This document shows positions 35,719 through 46,812 of a DNA stretch of 64,000 nucleotides, in pieces (position 1 is the first letter of the stretch; each line of letters begins with the position of its first letter). The position numbers and the translations under genes were made by a program. This DNA is from Emydura subglobosa. Lineage: Eukaryota > Chordata > Testudines > Chelidae. The stretch lies in NCBI GenBank assembly GCA_007922225.1, contig ML679989.1:21307534-21371533 (forward strand), given 5' to 3'. Below the pieces are notes generated by a model. The model was not told the origin of the DNA, made no database searches, and saw only the letters and a list, made by a program, of their open reading frames with translations.

Positions 35719-36295
35719 CTCCTTCTATAAGAGCCCAAGCGTTGGCAACGGTCTTCCTGGTTCAGGTCCCGATACAGGACATCTGCAGAGCTACAACATG
35801 GTCGTCTCTCCATACCTTCGCTTCCCACTATACCATTACTCAACAGGCCGAGGACGATGCAGGCTTTGGCAGAGTGGTATTGCAATTGCCACGTCCATGA
35901 ACTCCTGACTCACCTCCAGAGGCACTGCTGTGAGTCACCTAACATGGAATGGACGTGAGCAAGCACTCGAAGAAGAAAGTACGATTACTGACCTTCGTAG
36001 CTGTTGTTCTTTGAATTGTGTTGCTTATGTCCATTCCACAGCCCACCGTCCTTCCCTTCTCTCGGAGTCTCGGCAAGAAGGAACTGAGAGGAAGGGGCTG
36101 GTGTCACCCTATTACCGCCACAGGTGTGCATAACTTCAGAGGGCGCTAGAGCTGGCCCTACAGATACCACTGAGGGAAAAATCTCCAGCATATGGCATAT
36201 GCAGTGCATATGGCGCACACACACCTAACATGGAATGGACATGACCAACACATCTGGAAGAACAGCAGTTATGAATGTCAGTAACCATTCTTTCC
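35719..36295 (+). mobile_element. DIRS-like retrotransposon, 3' end (recombinase C-terminus, internal region and terminus)
   Basis: Homologous to 50970-51530 of the longer element. A frame at 35712-35900 reads SIRAQALATVFLVQVPIQDI, then CRATTWSSLHTFASHYTITQ: the C-terminal part of a DIRS-type tyrosine recombinase with the terminal Tyr in ASHY. After it come the complementary segments 'caagcactcgaagaagaaagt', then 'cttcgtagctgttgttctttg', and the inverted terminus 'agggcgctagagctggccc', then 'cacacacctaacatggaatgg'. The coding part corresponds to the last ~60 residues only; the family is slightly different from the 48-51 kb copy. Confidence 0.75.
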
Positions 36296-36297
36296 TC

Positions 36298-36425
36298 ATC
36301 TACCTTAGTTTCCCCATTTGTGAAGTAAGGATACTAATGATGATGGATGTGCCCTCATTGGGGGGGTTATGAGGATTCCTTCGTTTGTTTACAAAGTACT
36401 TTGAACATGTGGAATTCTGTTTGTG
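36298..36425 (+). repeat. MIR-type SINE fragment
   Basis: 'cctcatctaccttagtttcc', then 'ccatttgtgaagtaaggatac', then 'gggttatgaggattccttcg', then 'acaaagtactttgaacatgtgg' follows the 3' half of MIR. Confidence 0.65.
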
Positions 36426-37330
36426 AGCTGAGAGATTGCTGGTTCCTATTTCCAGCAGCAAAATATGCCCCAACAGTATCCCCTAGACCTGTGTGAAGGC
36501 TGCCTACAGCAGCAAATGTTTTGAAGAAATACACACTTCAGCCAGTGTTCTTGCGCCAGTCCCCAAGGGAGAACTGGGATCTTAGCTGTGAAAGTTAGGT
36601 GCCTGACCGAACTGAATGAATGAGAGTGGATACCCCTGGAATCATTCTGATGGGCGGTGCTACCATTTGAGTGGATTGTTTCTGAAATGACTTTGCAATA
36701 CACTGATGTTATCAATTCCTGCTGTACTGTGGAACTCATTTGTGACCGTGAGATTTTGCGAGTGTGTGTGATTCCTAATGGCAAGAAGCAAAGAAATGAA
36801 CACTACTGAATTCAGCTGGGAGCAGAGGGTTAGCCAGTTTGAGTTCAATGTGCTGTGTTATTGGGCTCAGACAAGCCATGTACTGAGAATTCATGTGTTA
36901 CTTTGAGGTCTGAAAAGGTATGGCTAAATTCCCCCAACTCCTTCAATGTCATATTCACCAAGGGCTGGAATACCACTATAAAATCCTCTGCTCACTGCAT
37001 CCATTCCCTCATGCTACAGGCCCAAGAGGTGTGAAAGATTTGTATAAGTATCAACTTTGGGGGGCTTATTTATTCAGGGCAAGCCTTTGGTGTTTTGCTG
37101 ATTACGGCTCTCCTTAAGGTCCAGTGATGCCAGAGCTAGCATGGGGTTTGGCTGGACTGAGGTCAGGGGATGCCTCGGATGATAATACCAGCAGGCATTC
37201 GCAGGAAGAAGCACATGTCTTTGGAACAGAATTCACACTGAACTGGAACACCAGGCTGAGGAGGAAAAAAACTGAGAACAGGCATTAGAGATTGAGAGGC
37301 AGCAGGAGGGTAATCCTGTTTGCGTTCCTG
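36426..37330. other. Giant EXD3 intron, nothing recognised
   Basis: Unique-looking sequence. No exon and no defined element. Confidence 0.5.
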
Positions 37331-37437
37331 CCCACTGGTAAAGGCCCCTCCCCCAGCCTAAGGGGAGGAGTCACTGAATCCAGGACACAATTGAGTTTGT
37401 GGGGCAACTAATAAAAAAGCAGGAACAGGCGTGGAGG

Positions 37438-38016
37438 TCACAGGGTCAGCCGAAGGGAACCGGAAGGGGACACCGAGCAGAGAACCCCAGACAGCTCCCA
37501 CTGCTCCCGGAGGGTATCTAGGGAGCCAGTGGACGCTGCCCAGAGGAACTCTGCCCAGATATGTGAATGGATGGACGAGTGGAAATAGGTCTCACAGTCA
37601 CAGGGTGCCCTCCCAGCCAACCTCCTCTTCCTGGTGTTGTAGATGGCCACTTTAGCCAGGGCTAGGAGGAGCTTGACGAGGAGGTCCCACGACTTTATGG
37701 GGCCACGGATGGGGTATGCGTATAAAAGCAGGTGTGGGGAAAAATGCAGCCACAGCCTCAGCAGGAGGTTCTGAAGGAGCCAGAACAGGGGCTGCAGCCT
37801 GGCGCACTCGAGATAAATGTGTGCCAGGGTCTCCCTCACCCCGCAAAAGGGGCAGGTGTCAGGGAGGGGATGAACCGTGCCAAGTACACGCCCGTGCTCA
37901 CGGCTCTGTAAAGGAGCCGCCAACTGATGTCCCCAGCGGGCTGTGGGGTCAAGGTGGAATAGAGACTGGCCCGCCGGGGGTCCTCGCCCATCGCAGGTGG
38001 CAGCAGGTCCAGCCAC
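37438..38016 (-). pseudogene. Tx1-like LINE ORF2 C-terminus (zf-RVT domain)
   Basis: A 192-codon open frame with a C-x2-C-x7-H-x4-C zinc motif near residue 55, followed by a Leu-rich helical stretch (LFWLLQNLLLRLWLHF) and a Lys/Arg-rich segment NTRKRRLAG. It ends at a stop at 37438-37440, probably the natural end of ORF2. The segment between this frame and the RT frame (38017-39067) is in shifted frames, so no complete ORF2 exists. Confidence 0.75.
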
Positions 38017-39067
38017 TTGGTGTCAGGGTGGGATGTGAGGGCGAGGAAATGAAGGGTGCGGAACATGAGTGTGTAGAGATGGTCCCTCAGCGTGGTTCGA
38101 AAAAGGACCGCCTGCAAGTTGTGCAGCCGGCTCAGTGTGTGGGGAGAGGGCGGCCGGGGGGGCTCGCAGGGCCAGGGCTTGATGAAAAGGTCCGGAGGGC
38201 TGGGACTGAAGCAGGGGGTGGGGAGCACCCCTTGCAGTACCCACTTGAGGTAAACCTTAGGAGCGGGGGGGCAAGTCTGCCCTCACTTCCTGGAGTACGT
38301 GCCAGGAGGTTCGAAGGGTGGAGAGCCCCATGCGCCGAGCCAGTACTTGTGGATCCACCCAGTCCCCCTGGTCGTAGTCCAGGAGATCTCCGATCTTGGT
38401 GACTTCTGCCAGAACCAGCCTCCATCACATCAAGGGTGCCTCCACCACCTGCACACGGAGCTGGGGGTTGTGTAGCAGGGGCTCTTCCTGGAGGAGGTCC
38501 TGGTAGAAGACGGGCAGCTCGGAGAGGTCTTGCGGAAAACCTCTCGGATAGAGATAAAGGAGCTGCCGGTCATATCGGAGCCCTCGGAGGCAGCGGAGGA
38601 AGGCGTGCGCCAAGTGGCTCCACGCCAGACTACCTGCACTGTAAAGGAGTCTCTGCAGGGCCTGGAGGCGGAAGGTGTGGACCTGGCTGTGGCGATAGCA
38701 CAGGCCCTGCCCGCCTTCCTCCAGGGGGAGACTCAGGATCCCCGCAGAGACCCAGTGCAGTCAGGCCAAAAAAACTCCAGAACTGTCTTCTGGAGGTGGG
38801 CCAGGAAGCTTGGGGTCGGGACCAGGGTGTTGAGCTGGTGCCAGAGCATGGACAGGACTTGCTGGTTGAGCACCAGCGCCCTCCCCCGAAGGGAGAGTCA
38901 CAGGAGCAGTCCTGTCCATCTCCACAGCCGCTCAGACACCCTGCCCTCTAAATTGTGCCAGTTGTCTGCTGGGGAGGGATGGGTGGCGGAAAGATATACG
39001 CCCAGATACAGCATCAGACCCGCGCTCCACTGGATGGCTTGAAGCATGGGTGGGAGGGAGCTTGCCG

Positions 39068-39544
39068 CTACCCGGCCCCTACCATCAGGCCAGAGCTCTT
39101 GGCCCAGTTGACCTGGGCAGAGGAGGCCGAGTAGACAGTCAGGCAGACCTCCAACCACTCCAGGTCGCCCAGGTCCTGGATCATGAGGAGTATGTCGTCG
39201 GCGTATGCTGAGAGGACCAGGCTGAGCTCTGGCTCATGGAGCACCAACCCCATCGACCTTCGGTGAAGGAGACAAAGGAAAGGCTCGATGGCCACAACGT
39301 ACAGCTGGCCTGACAGCGGACAGCCTTGATGCACTCCTCGCCCGAAGCTGACCGGTTCGGTCAGGGTCCAGTTGAGCCTGACCAGGCACTCTGCGGAGGT
39401 GTACAGCACCCGGAGAAAGCCCATGAAACAGGGACAGAAGGAAAATGCCTGCAGGGTGCCCAGGAGATACCCGTGGTCCATCTTGTTGAACCTTCTCCTG
39501 GTCCAGGGACAGGAGGGCGAACGACGGACCATCCCTACACCCAA
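39068..39544 (-). pseudogene. Tx1-like LINE reverse transcriptase fragment
   Basis: A 158-codon frame. After a frameshifted start (the expected 'SLDQEKAF' box is readable in another frame at about 39510) it reads DHGYLLGTLQAFSFCPCF, then VRLNWTLTEPVSFGRGVHQG and CPLSGQLY, then AYADDILL. The two Asp of YADD and the QGCPLS box identify RT palm motifs. The first catalytic Asp lies in the shifted frame. Dead copy. Confidence 0.82.
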
Positions 39545-39559
39545 GCTTGAAGGGAGAGA

Positions 39560-40280
39560 TATAAGTCCCAGAATGATCAGTGCCTTGTTCCCTGTGGACT
39601 GAACAGGGGTTTCTACAGGTCAGTTAGGAGCACCTGAGGCCAATTAAAGCCCAGCCAGAGACCTGATAAAAACCCCTGCTCCAGACAGACAGGGGAGAGG
39701 GGAAGGAGAGCTGGTGGGAACGTTGGAGGAGCGCGATGACTGAGGGCGAGACCAAAGAACTGGGTGAAGGGGAACGCTGGGTGTGAGGCTTCCCTGCCAA
39801 ACCCCTGGCTTAAAGTTACAGAGGCCAGAGGGGGAAAGGACCCTGCCAAAAGGAGAGGAACGGGACTGAGAGATTCCCCCTGGCAGGAGGATTGGAGAAG
39901 TCCCTGCCCAAGAGGAGAGGGGATGCAGAATCCCAGAAGCTGAAAAGGCAGAGGGGGAAAGTAGCCCAGGGGAAAATTGCAGCCAGAAGCACTGAGAGCA
40001 GTGCCTAGCTGCTATTATTAGGGCCCCTGAGCTGGGACCCGAAGTAGAGAACAGGCCCAGGTCCCTTCTCTCTCCCCCTTGCCCCACTGGGCATTACCAG
40101 GCTGGCCAACGCCCAGAAATAGGAGCAACAGGCGGCACCCTGACCGTTTATGAGAAAGAAAGGTGCAGAACCCACGGCAGCAGAGCCGGCAATTTGACAC
40201 AAGACTGAAACTCAAATCCTCAGGTTTCGGGGTACAGGGATCCCAGCAACACAGTAGCACAGCAGTGCCGTGGCACACTT
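39560..40280. repeat. GC/purine-rich unclassified repeat, possible LTR fragment
   Basis: Sequence such as 'gaggccaattaaagcccagcc', then 'gacctgataaaaacccctgctcc', then long gaggggaaagg runs differs in composition from the flanking intron. The 'ccaattaaagcccagcc' to 'ataaaa' arrangement could be an LTR promoter, and a similar 'taataaaaaagcaggaacagg' lies just left of the Tx1 copy at about 37410. I could not find LTR ends, a primer site or coding sequence. Confidence 0.3.
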
Positions 40281-40860
40281 AAGAAAGAGATGGGCATGTC
40301 TTGAAAGTGATAAAACACTCCCTAAACTCCTGACCCTTCTGCTGAAAGTGCTGGTTTCAAATGGTTAAAGAAGTCTACCTGTCTGCAGACAAAAATCTGA
40401 CATGGGAGAGGTGGCTAAGGGGAAGACACTTCCATGCTGTTCCCAATGCCAGAATATCGGCTTCATTTTTCTGCTGAAGCAGCCAGATAATCCCTTTCTA
40501 TTTGGCAAATGAAAAACCTGAATGCAGAGTAGCCCAGTCTTTTCATCTGTTGGTAGGCAGGAGGTTTTGCTCTCTTCCCACCCCAATTCACTCTGAAATC
40601 CAAAGATTACACCAAACCCTGAAGATGCATCTCTGTGAGATTAAGTCTAAAGCACTTGATCAGAAACAAAGTATAAATGAATTAACAATGGAAATAATAA
40701 TAATACAATTTATTTGGTGGATGTCTTTCACATAAATATAGTTAAAAGCTCTGTCATGGTTTTAAAGAGACTGCTGTTATCTCCCCATAGCTAAGGCTGA
40801 GACAATAGTAATTTTACATTCAAAGTCCAATTTTGACTTTATCAAGTCAATTTTGACTTT
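40281..40860. other. Giant EXD3 intron, nothing recognised
   Basis: Unique-looking sequence with a short direct repeat 'tcaattttgactttat/acc' near 40830-40862 just before the next foldback element. Confidence 0.5.
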
Positions 40861-40862
40861 AC

Positions 40863-41107
40863 CAAGGCTGGGTCTACACTACCAACTTGCATCGGCGTAG
40901 CTACACCGCACACAGATGTGAAAAATCCAAACCCGTGAGCAACACAGTTATATTGACCTAACCACTGATATAGACAGCGCTGTGCCAACGGGAGGGCTTC
41001 TCCCCTTCACATAGCTATCGCCTCTCATGGAGATGGATTAATTAGTAGTGTCTTCACAAAGTGCTACAGTGGCACAGCTGCAGTGTTTTAAGTGTAAACC
41101 TGCCCTT
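40863..41107. mobile_element. Foldback DNA element ('gggtctacactacc' type)
   Basis: It starts 'ggctgggtctacactacca' and ends 'gtgttttaagtgtaaacctgccc', approximate inverted ends. The interior contains 'gtgaaaaatccaaacccgtgagc', then 'atattgacctaaccactgatatagacagcgctgtgccaacg', then 'gtagtgtcttcac', the order seen in a common reptilian non-autonomous DNA transposon. No coding capacity. Confidence 0.65.
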
Positions 41108-43884
41108 AATTTGCCATATCTCAATCTCCTTGACATTTCTTCTCTGCTGGCAGATAGGAATGTTTCTGGGGAACCGTGGAGAGCAGGAGGAATTGGCCAA
41201 GGCATTCATGAGCTAATTTATAGTCTGCTATTGCGAACACCCATTGCTTTACTTGCACAAATAACCCTGTTGGACAATTCTGCAAAAAAGGTGCCAGGGG
41301 AAAAGTGGGGAATTGTATTTAGCATTTAGCATTTAGTATTTAAACAGACAAATGAATGGACAAAAAAGAGATAAAAGACAAAAGGAAACTAAGGTTGAAA
41401 GGAACAAACATACACTTAGTTCAAGAGGATAAATTGGATTTTATGCTCTTATTTGGGGTCCACTCTAAAGCTTGTTGATATTGAGGAAGGACCCTCATGG
41501 ACTTCAGTGGGCTTTGGATTGGCGCTTTGCTGAGCTCCTGTCTGCTCTGGTTGTTCCCAGCACAGTAAAGCATTCATTTGAGGCAAGAATAGGATTTACC
41601 GGTATGTAACCTGCAGTCACAGGTTACTGGTGGTGTAGGGAATTCTTGTGTGTAGCTGTGGGTTAAGGGTAGGATGATGTGTCTAGGATTCTGAAAGGGG
41701 TGTAAACCTGTCTTGCTGATGTACAATTTTCTCTGGCTCGGAGGAATAGTGAAGCAGGGTGTTGTTGACGTTAATCAGAACAGAACCATTGTAGTCTGGT
41801 TTGCTAATAGACCCATGTGAAAATACCTGTTTTCTCTTCAAAAGTCTTCATTTACAGAAACTGAAATATTGGTGCATAATGGCAAATGTCATTCGGGTGG
41901 TATGTTCCCATGTCCATCAAACATCCCCAATATAGTCTCCTGCAAAGTCATTCATTTGCAAGCCTTTGACCTATATGGAATTGTTAGTTTTGCCGCAAAT
42001 GCATTTTTTTTTCTGTTGACCAAAGCTACTTTCCATTTCATGCAGATTCAAAATGTAGCATCTCTGAGGAAATTTACCATCTCTCACGAGCCGCTGTTGT
42101 TGCTAAAAGATTAATTCTGTTACCATTAAAAAATAACCCTCAACCCTCCCAGATATAAATCACTGAAGCAGTAATATTTATTCCTTAAGTACTGACTATG
42201 TGCAACGTAAAGACAGTCCCTGGTCTGAAGAGCTTACTTTGTGAATGATGGACGGAAAGATGACAGGGCAGATGTTGGGAAACCCAGAGGAGGGACTGAC
42301 TTTGTACAGGGCCCCCACATGGAGGTGTGGGGGGGGAAGGTACGCTTTACCAAGGCCCAGAGGCCAAGAGTGCAACCCCCATTATGTGTGTGGGAGGGGG
42401 CCCGTGTTACAAGTTTGTACTGAGCCCGAAAGAATTCTGCTTGGGCCCTGACTGTGTTCTTCCTGTGCCATTAATTCATTGCAAAAGAGGTGAGTCTTCA
42501 GGAGGTACTTCGAATGAGGATAAGGAAGTGGCTTGGCACACTGTGATGGGGAAGGGATTCAGGTCCTAATTCAGGAAAGTGCTGAAACCCATGCTTTAAT
42601 GTTTCCTGAAGCGGGCCCTCATTGCATAAGGTGCCATAGAAGAAGGCACAAAGATGGGTGATGGACAAAGCATCCAGACTAGCATGGTTAGTAGGGGAGG
42701 TGTGGAGAGGGAAATCAGTTATTAAAAATAGCTAAATCAGAAAGTCATGGCTATGAGGCTACAGAAATGATCGCTTTATGACAAGGTTGGTCTTTCACTT
42801 GGTGAATAGGAGCCAGATCCAATACCTATGCTGGTCAGTGGAAAGACTCCTATTTACTTCAGTTGGTGCTGGAACAGGCCCTGTGTTCAGGCTAATCCCG
42901 CAGGGAGTTCCTGTTACACTCCGTCAGGTTCATTGCTGCTCTTTCCAGCTTTATTCAGAATTGTTTCCCATGTGCATGATCATTGCGGGATTGTTCTCTG
43001 CCTTCTGACCATGGCACCCCTATTTATCACCAAACAGCATTGCCTCTCCCAGCCACAACGATCCCCATTTTACCCAGTTTTGCTCTCCTGGACATCCTGC
43101 CCTCTTTCTGTTCCCTCCTTCCTTTCTGTGCAGGAATATGCAGACATTTCAAAGAGAGGATTGACAAGACCTACTGTCATCTCCCATCTCCTCCATCACT
43201 CTACCCTCTAATGCCCTCTCCTCCTCCTTTCCCAGGACAGACACTAAGATTCCTTGCTTGCTAATACCCACACCTGCCCCTCCGATCTCCTGTTACACCA
43301 GTCTTGCGTCTGACTCTTCCTGCATGTTTCACCTTCACTTTAGCAACAGGGTTGGAAATAAAGACACCATCATGAGAACAGAAATGCTTCACCATTTGGC
43401 AGAGCCATGGAAATGCAACATTAGAGTTTAGTCAGTGATGCTTGCAATGAGGCTGGCTTCATGCAGCCTTTTCTGTCCTAACTCACGTGTGCCACCTGCA
43501 AACACTGTTCCTCCTTTTCTTTTTTTCCCGGTTTCTACCTCCTTTACATCTCTGTGTTTTTCTTTTTCTTAATTTGAGCCATCAGCAGATTTATTTCCTG
43601 ACCTGAGCAGGTGTGTCTGTTTTGAAGACTTCTCACCTTTTTCTTGCTAAAAGAATCTCAAGAATGAGACCTGATGGCCCCAGCAGCATTCCACATGTTC
43701 AGACTTTGTTTGCACATGTACTGGATGAAACAGCAAGGTACAGAAAATCCCTGGGAATGAATTCCAACCCTGCAGACACAGTTTAGGTGCAGCTGTGCTA
43801 CTGGGCAGGGATCTTTGTTGTACGTGCAGAAGGAACATGGAGCTTTCTTATAAAATGCATATCTGTATGTTTAGCTCCTGTGGC
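41108..43884. other. Giant EXD3 intron, mostly unique sequence
   Basis: No exon. A fragment at about 42165-42240 ('gtaaagacagtccctggtctgaagagctta') belongs to the same dispersed repeat as 57985 and 60405. A fragment at about 42565-42615 ('aattcaggaaagtgctgaaacc') resembles the foldback family of 23252. Confidence 0.5.
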
Positions 43885-43885
43885 C

Positions 43886-44122
43886 TTGTCTGCGCTAGAA
43901 AGGGTTTGCCAGTATAGCTAGTCCAACAAACCCTTCTGGTGGAAGTGCAGCTCTTTTGCCAGTATAGCTCATACCAGTTCCCCAAACAAAATAAGCTATA
44001 CTGGCAAAACACTGTTTCAAAACACTAGGGCTTTTGCTGGCTTAGTTATTTGGTTGGGGGCATGATTTTTTCACACTCCTAACTGACATAGCTGTGCTGG
44101 CAAAACTTTGAAACACAGACCA
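43886..44122. mobile_element. Foldback DNA element ('ttgccagtatagct' type)
   Basis: The ends are 'ggccttgtctgcgctagaaa' and 'ctttgaaacacagaccagc', imperfectly inverted. Inside, 'tttgccagtatagct' occurs twice and its inverse 'agctatactggcaaaac' occurs in the right half, forming a nested palindrome. The element ends about 80 bases before a CR1 copy. Confidence 0.7.
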
Positions 44123-44199
44123 GCTCTGTAGGATATGACCATTTGCACAGTATTTTAGTTCTTTGTTATAAGCACCATGTCTGCAGTTATGAAGAGAGC

Positions 44200-45088
44200 A
44201 TCAGTTTGCAGACGACACTAAGCTGGGGGGAGTGATAGATACCCTGCAAGGTAGGGATAGGATACAGAGTGACCTAAACAAACTGGAGGATTGGGCCAAA
44301 AGAAATCTAATGAGGTTCAACAAAGAAAAGTGCAGAGTCCTCCACTTAGGAAGGAAGAATCCCATGCACAGCTATAGACTGGGGACCGACAAGCTAGGCA
44401 GCAGCTCTGCAGAAAAGGACCTGGGGGTAACAGTGGATAAAAAGCTGGATATGAGCCAGCAGTGTGCCCTGGTTGTCAAGAAGGCTAATAGCATATTGGG
44501 CTGCTTTAGGAGGGGCATTGCCAGCAGGTCACGGGAAGTGATTATTCCCCTCTATTCGGCATTGGTGAGGCCGCATTTAGAATATTGTGTCCAGTTTTGG
44601 GCCCCCCACTAGAAAAAGGATGTGGAGAAGTTGGAGAGAGTCCAGCGGAGGGCAACAAAAATAATTAGGGGGCTGGAGCACAGGACTTATGTGGAGAGGC
44701 TGAGGGAACTGGGCTTGTTTAGTCTGCAAAAGAGAAGAATGAGGGGGGATTTGATAGCGGCCTTTAACTACTTGAAAGGGGGTTCCAGGTAGGATGGGGC
44801 TAGGCTGTTCTCGGTGGTGGTAGATGACAGAACAAGGAGCAACGGTCTCAAGTTGCAGTGGGGGAGGTCTAGGTTGGACATTAGGAAAAGCTTTTTCACT
44901 TGGGGGGGTGGTGAAGCACTGGATTGGGTTACCTAGAGACGTGGTGGAATCTCCATCTTTAGAGGTTTTTAAGCTGCGGCTTGACAAAGCCCTGGCTGGG
45001 ATGATATAGCTGAAGTTAGTCCTGCTTTGAGCAGGGGGTTGGACTAGATGACCTCCTGAGGTCCTTTCCCACTCTAATATTCTATGAT
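44200..45088 (+). mobile_element. CR1 LINE 3' end, young subfamily
   Basis: Near-identical to 2040-2935 of the copy at 1925. It begins inside the RT at the FADD box region ('tttgcagacgacactaagctgg'), runs through [14 protein letters not shown] (44232-44612) and ends with the 3' UTR and one attctatga. A TAG replaces the TAC Tyr codon after WAPH (44610-44612), and further changes after 44760 break the frame. The aggggggat run at about 44741 has six G, the in-frame state. Confidence 0.92.
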
Positions 45089-46812
45089 CAGTGTTACCGC
45101 ATGTAATGTCACCACAATAAAGATGCCATTCCACTGATGTTGTCTCTGGGGTACTGATGCTATAAACCAAATGACACACCTTCAGGATGGCTCTGGTTCC
45201 AGCAGGGCGAGTGCAGGGTGACACTTTTTTTTGTTGTATATGCCCAGTCTTGTTCTGAAGCACCAAGAGGTGCTGCCAGTCAGTAGCTGGATTCCCTTGG
45301 CAGTGCTTTGCTTGCATGTGCCTTAGTACGTAGTAGACCCTTTTAAACATCTGGGAATAGCAGATGTATGTGTGTTGCAGCTGTATGGGAACTCATAACA
45401 GCTGCGGCACTGGGGATGTTGCACGCATTGGTGTTAGGAAACGATATAAAAGTTTCAAATAATGGAAGAATTGAACACACCTCCTAACATACAGCAAATT
45501 AAGCACTTTGGCTGTGGATAGTGGAGTGCAGAAAGGCACCCATAAACTTCCTAGTGTTTATGAAGACAGGCAGTTCCTTGCCAATGCCAGTTTAATTCAG
45601 AAATTAATTTACTGCATGCAGAATTGGGATTCATTATGTAATGGACATCTTTTGCTGTGAATCTCCATAGTGAAATGTTACCGGGATTTTTAAACCAAGC
45701 TAGCCAGCTCTGTGTTGAGGGCAGTTATCACAAACGGATAATGGAGGTTTATGAGCTGGGCTGGATAAGGCATTGGCTCTGTCGCTCCCTGCCAAGGGCC
45801 TCTGCTCCTGAAGTTGTGTGATTAGAACAGAATCACCATTTTCATTTGGTAAGTGAGTTTCTCGACCTGGTGATTTTAAAGAAAAGCTTGAAGACTTGAA
45901 GGGAGTAAAGATAATGCAGTGACATTTGCCTGAGTTTGCAGATAGCCTGAGACAATAGCTCTGAGAGGGGTGAATTGTTCCGTTCATCTCAGTGGGGTAT
46001 TATTAACTCCAAGGCTCTTTGCTATAGGAGGGACCTTGCTGTCGCCTCCCAGCAGGACACTGTGTGTTGCAGGAGAAAAGTGCAGGCCCGACCACTTAAA
46101 CAGATGTTTCGAGGAGCCCCATCCTGCTATCCCTCCCTTTCTGGGATGGGAAGAGAGCCACCCTGCTATTGCCTTTGTCAGTGGGGGTAGGGTCATGGTG
46201 AGACCACAGTGACCCCTATGTCATGGTGTGCCTAGGTCCAGATTGCCTTAATCCAATCCTGTTTTAAACAGCTAACAGACTCTAAAGGCCTTTGCTCTCT
46301 CTTTGGCCAGTTTTAAACTGACTTCACTTTATTTTGCCAGCCTGTGAGATGAACGGGACATGCTGCTCATCACCCAGTCTAAATTGCATTGTCCTTCAGT
46401 ACACTGGTAGCATCTCTTTGCTCTATCCATGGTGTTCAGATGAGGTTGAGTGCCCGGGTCAAATGCTTTCCAGGAGCAGTCCCTCTGCATGGGAGCCCAG
46501 TAGGCCTGAATGGTGGTAAGCCATATCAGTCTGACTCATTGGGGCCATCGTAGGCTCACTTGTACCAGATGGCCACGGACAGAAGAACTAGCAGCAGTAA
46601 CTGGACTCAAAAAATGTTACTTCTAAAGTGGGAAGGACCTTTTCATTCTTGCTCCCTCCTTCGCCAAGTAGCAGGGAGTCAATTCAGGCTGCCAGTTCCT
46701 GACCTGAGCTCTAGGGTTCCTCACTTGGGACACCCTGTTGTTGGAAATGTGAAGTCATGTTCTGCAGATGGAACCTGCACCAACAGATTTTGTTACTCTT
46801 GGTTCCTTGCAG
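45089..46812. other. End of the giant EXD3 intron
   Basis: No element recognised. The last 45 bases (46768-46812) are open in frame with the following exon and preceded by a second possible acceptor, tctgcag at 46761-46767. Confidence 0.5.

Larger units (their letters stand above)
37438..39545 (-). mobile_element. Tx1-clade (L1-like) LINE, 5'-truncated
   Basis: About 2.1 kb of GC-rich sequence unlike the surrounding intron encodes, on the minus strand, the RT and C-terminal region of a non-LTR retrotransposon. The RT part (39068-39544) has GVHQGCPLSGQLY and AYADDILLM. The C-terminal part (37438-38016) has the zinc motif CPFCGVRETLAHIYLEC (C-x2-C-x7-H-x4-C) typical of the zf-RVT domain. The Tx1 clade assignment is inferred from overall likeness to vertebrate L1-Tx1 elements. 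The endonuclease half and ORF1 are absent. Confidence 0.78.

Noticed and set aside
37716..38402. 228-codon plus-strand open frame rich in Gly, Arg and Pro
   Set aside because: It is antisense to the Tx1-like LINE coding region; high GC in the LINE opens the other strand. No domain or splice context.
38436..39042. Two overlapping ~170-codon plus-strand frames
   Set aside because: Also antisense to the Tx1-like LINE and in two different frames over the same bases.
44577..45350. 257-codon minus-strand open frame, the longest in the window
   Set aside because: It is antisense to a CR1 3' end; the reversed CR1 3' UTR and RT region is known to leave such frames open (the same peptide appears at 2608 and 3207).
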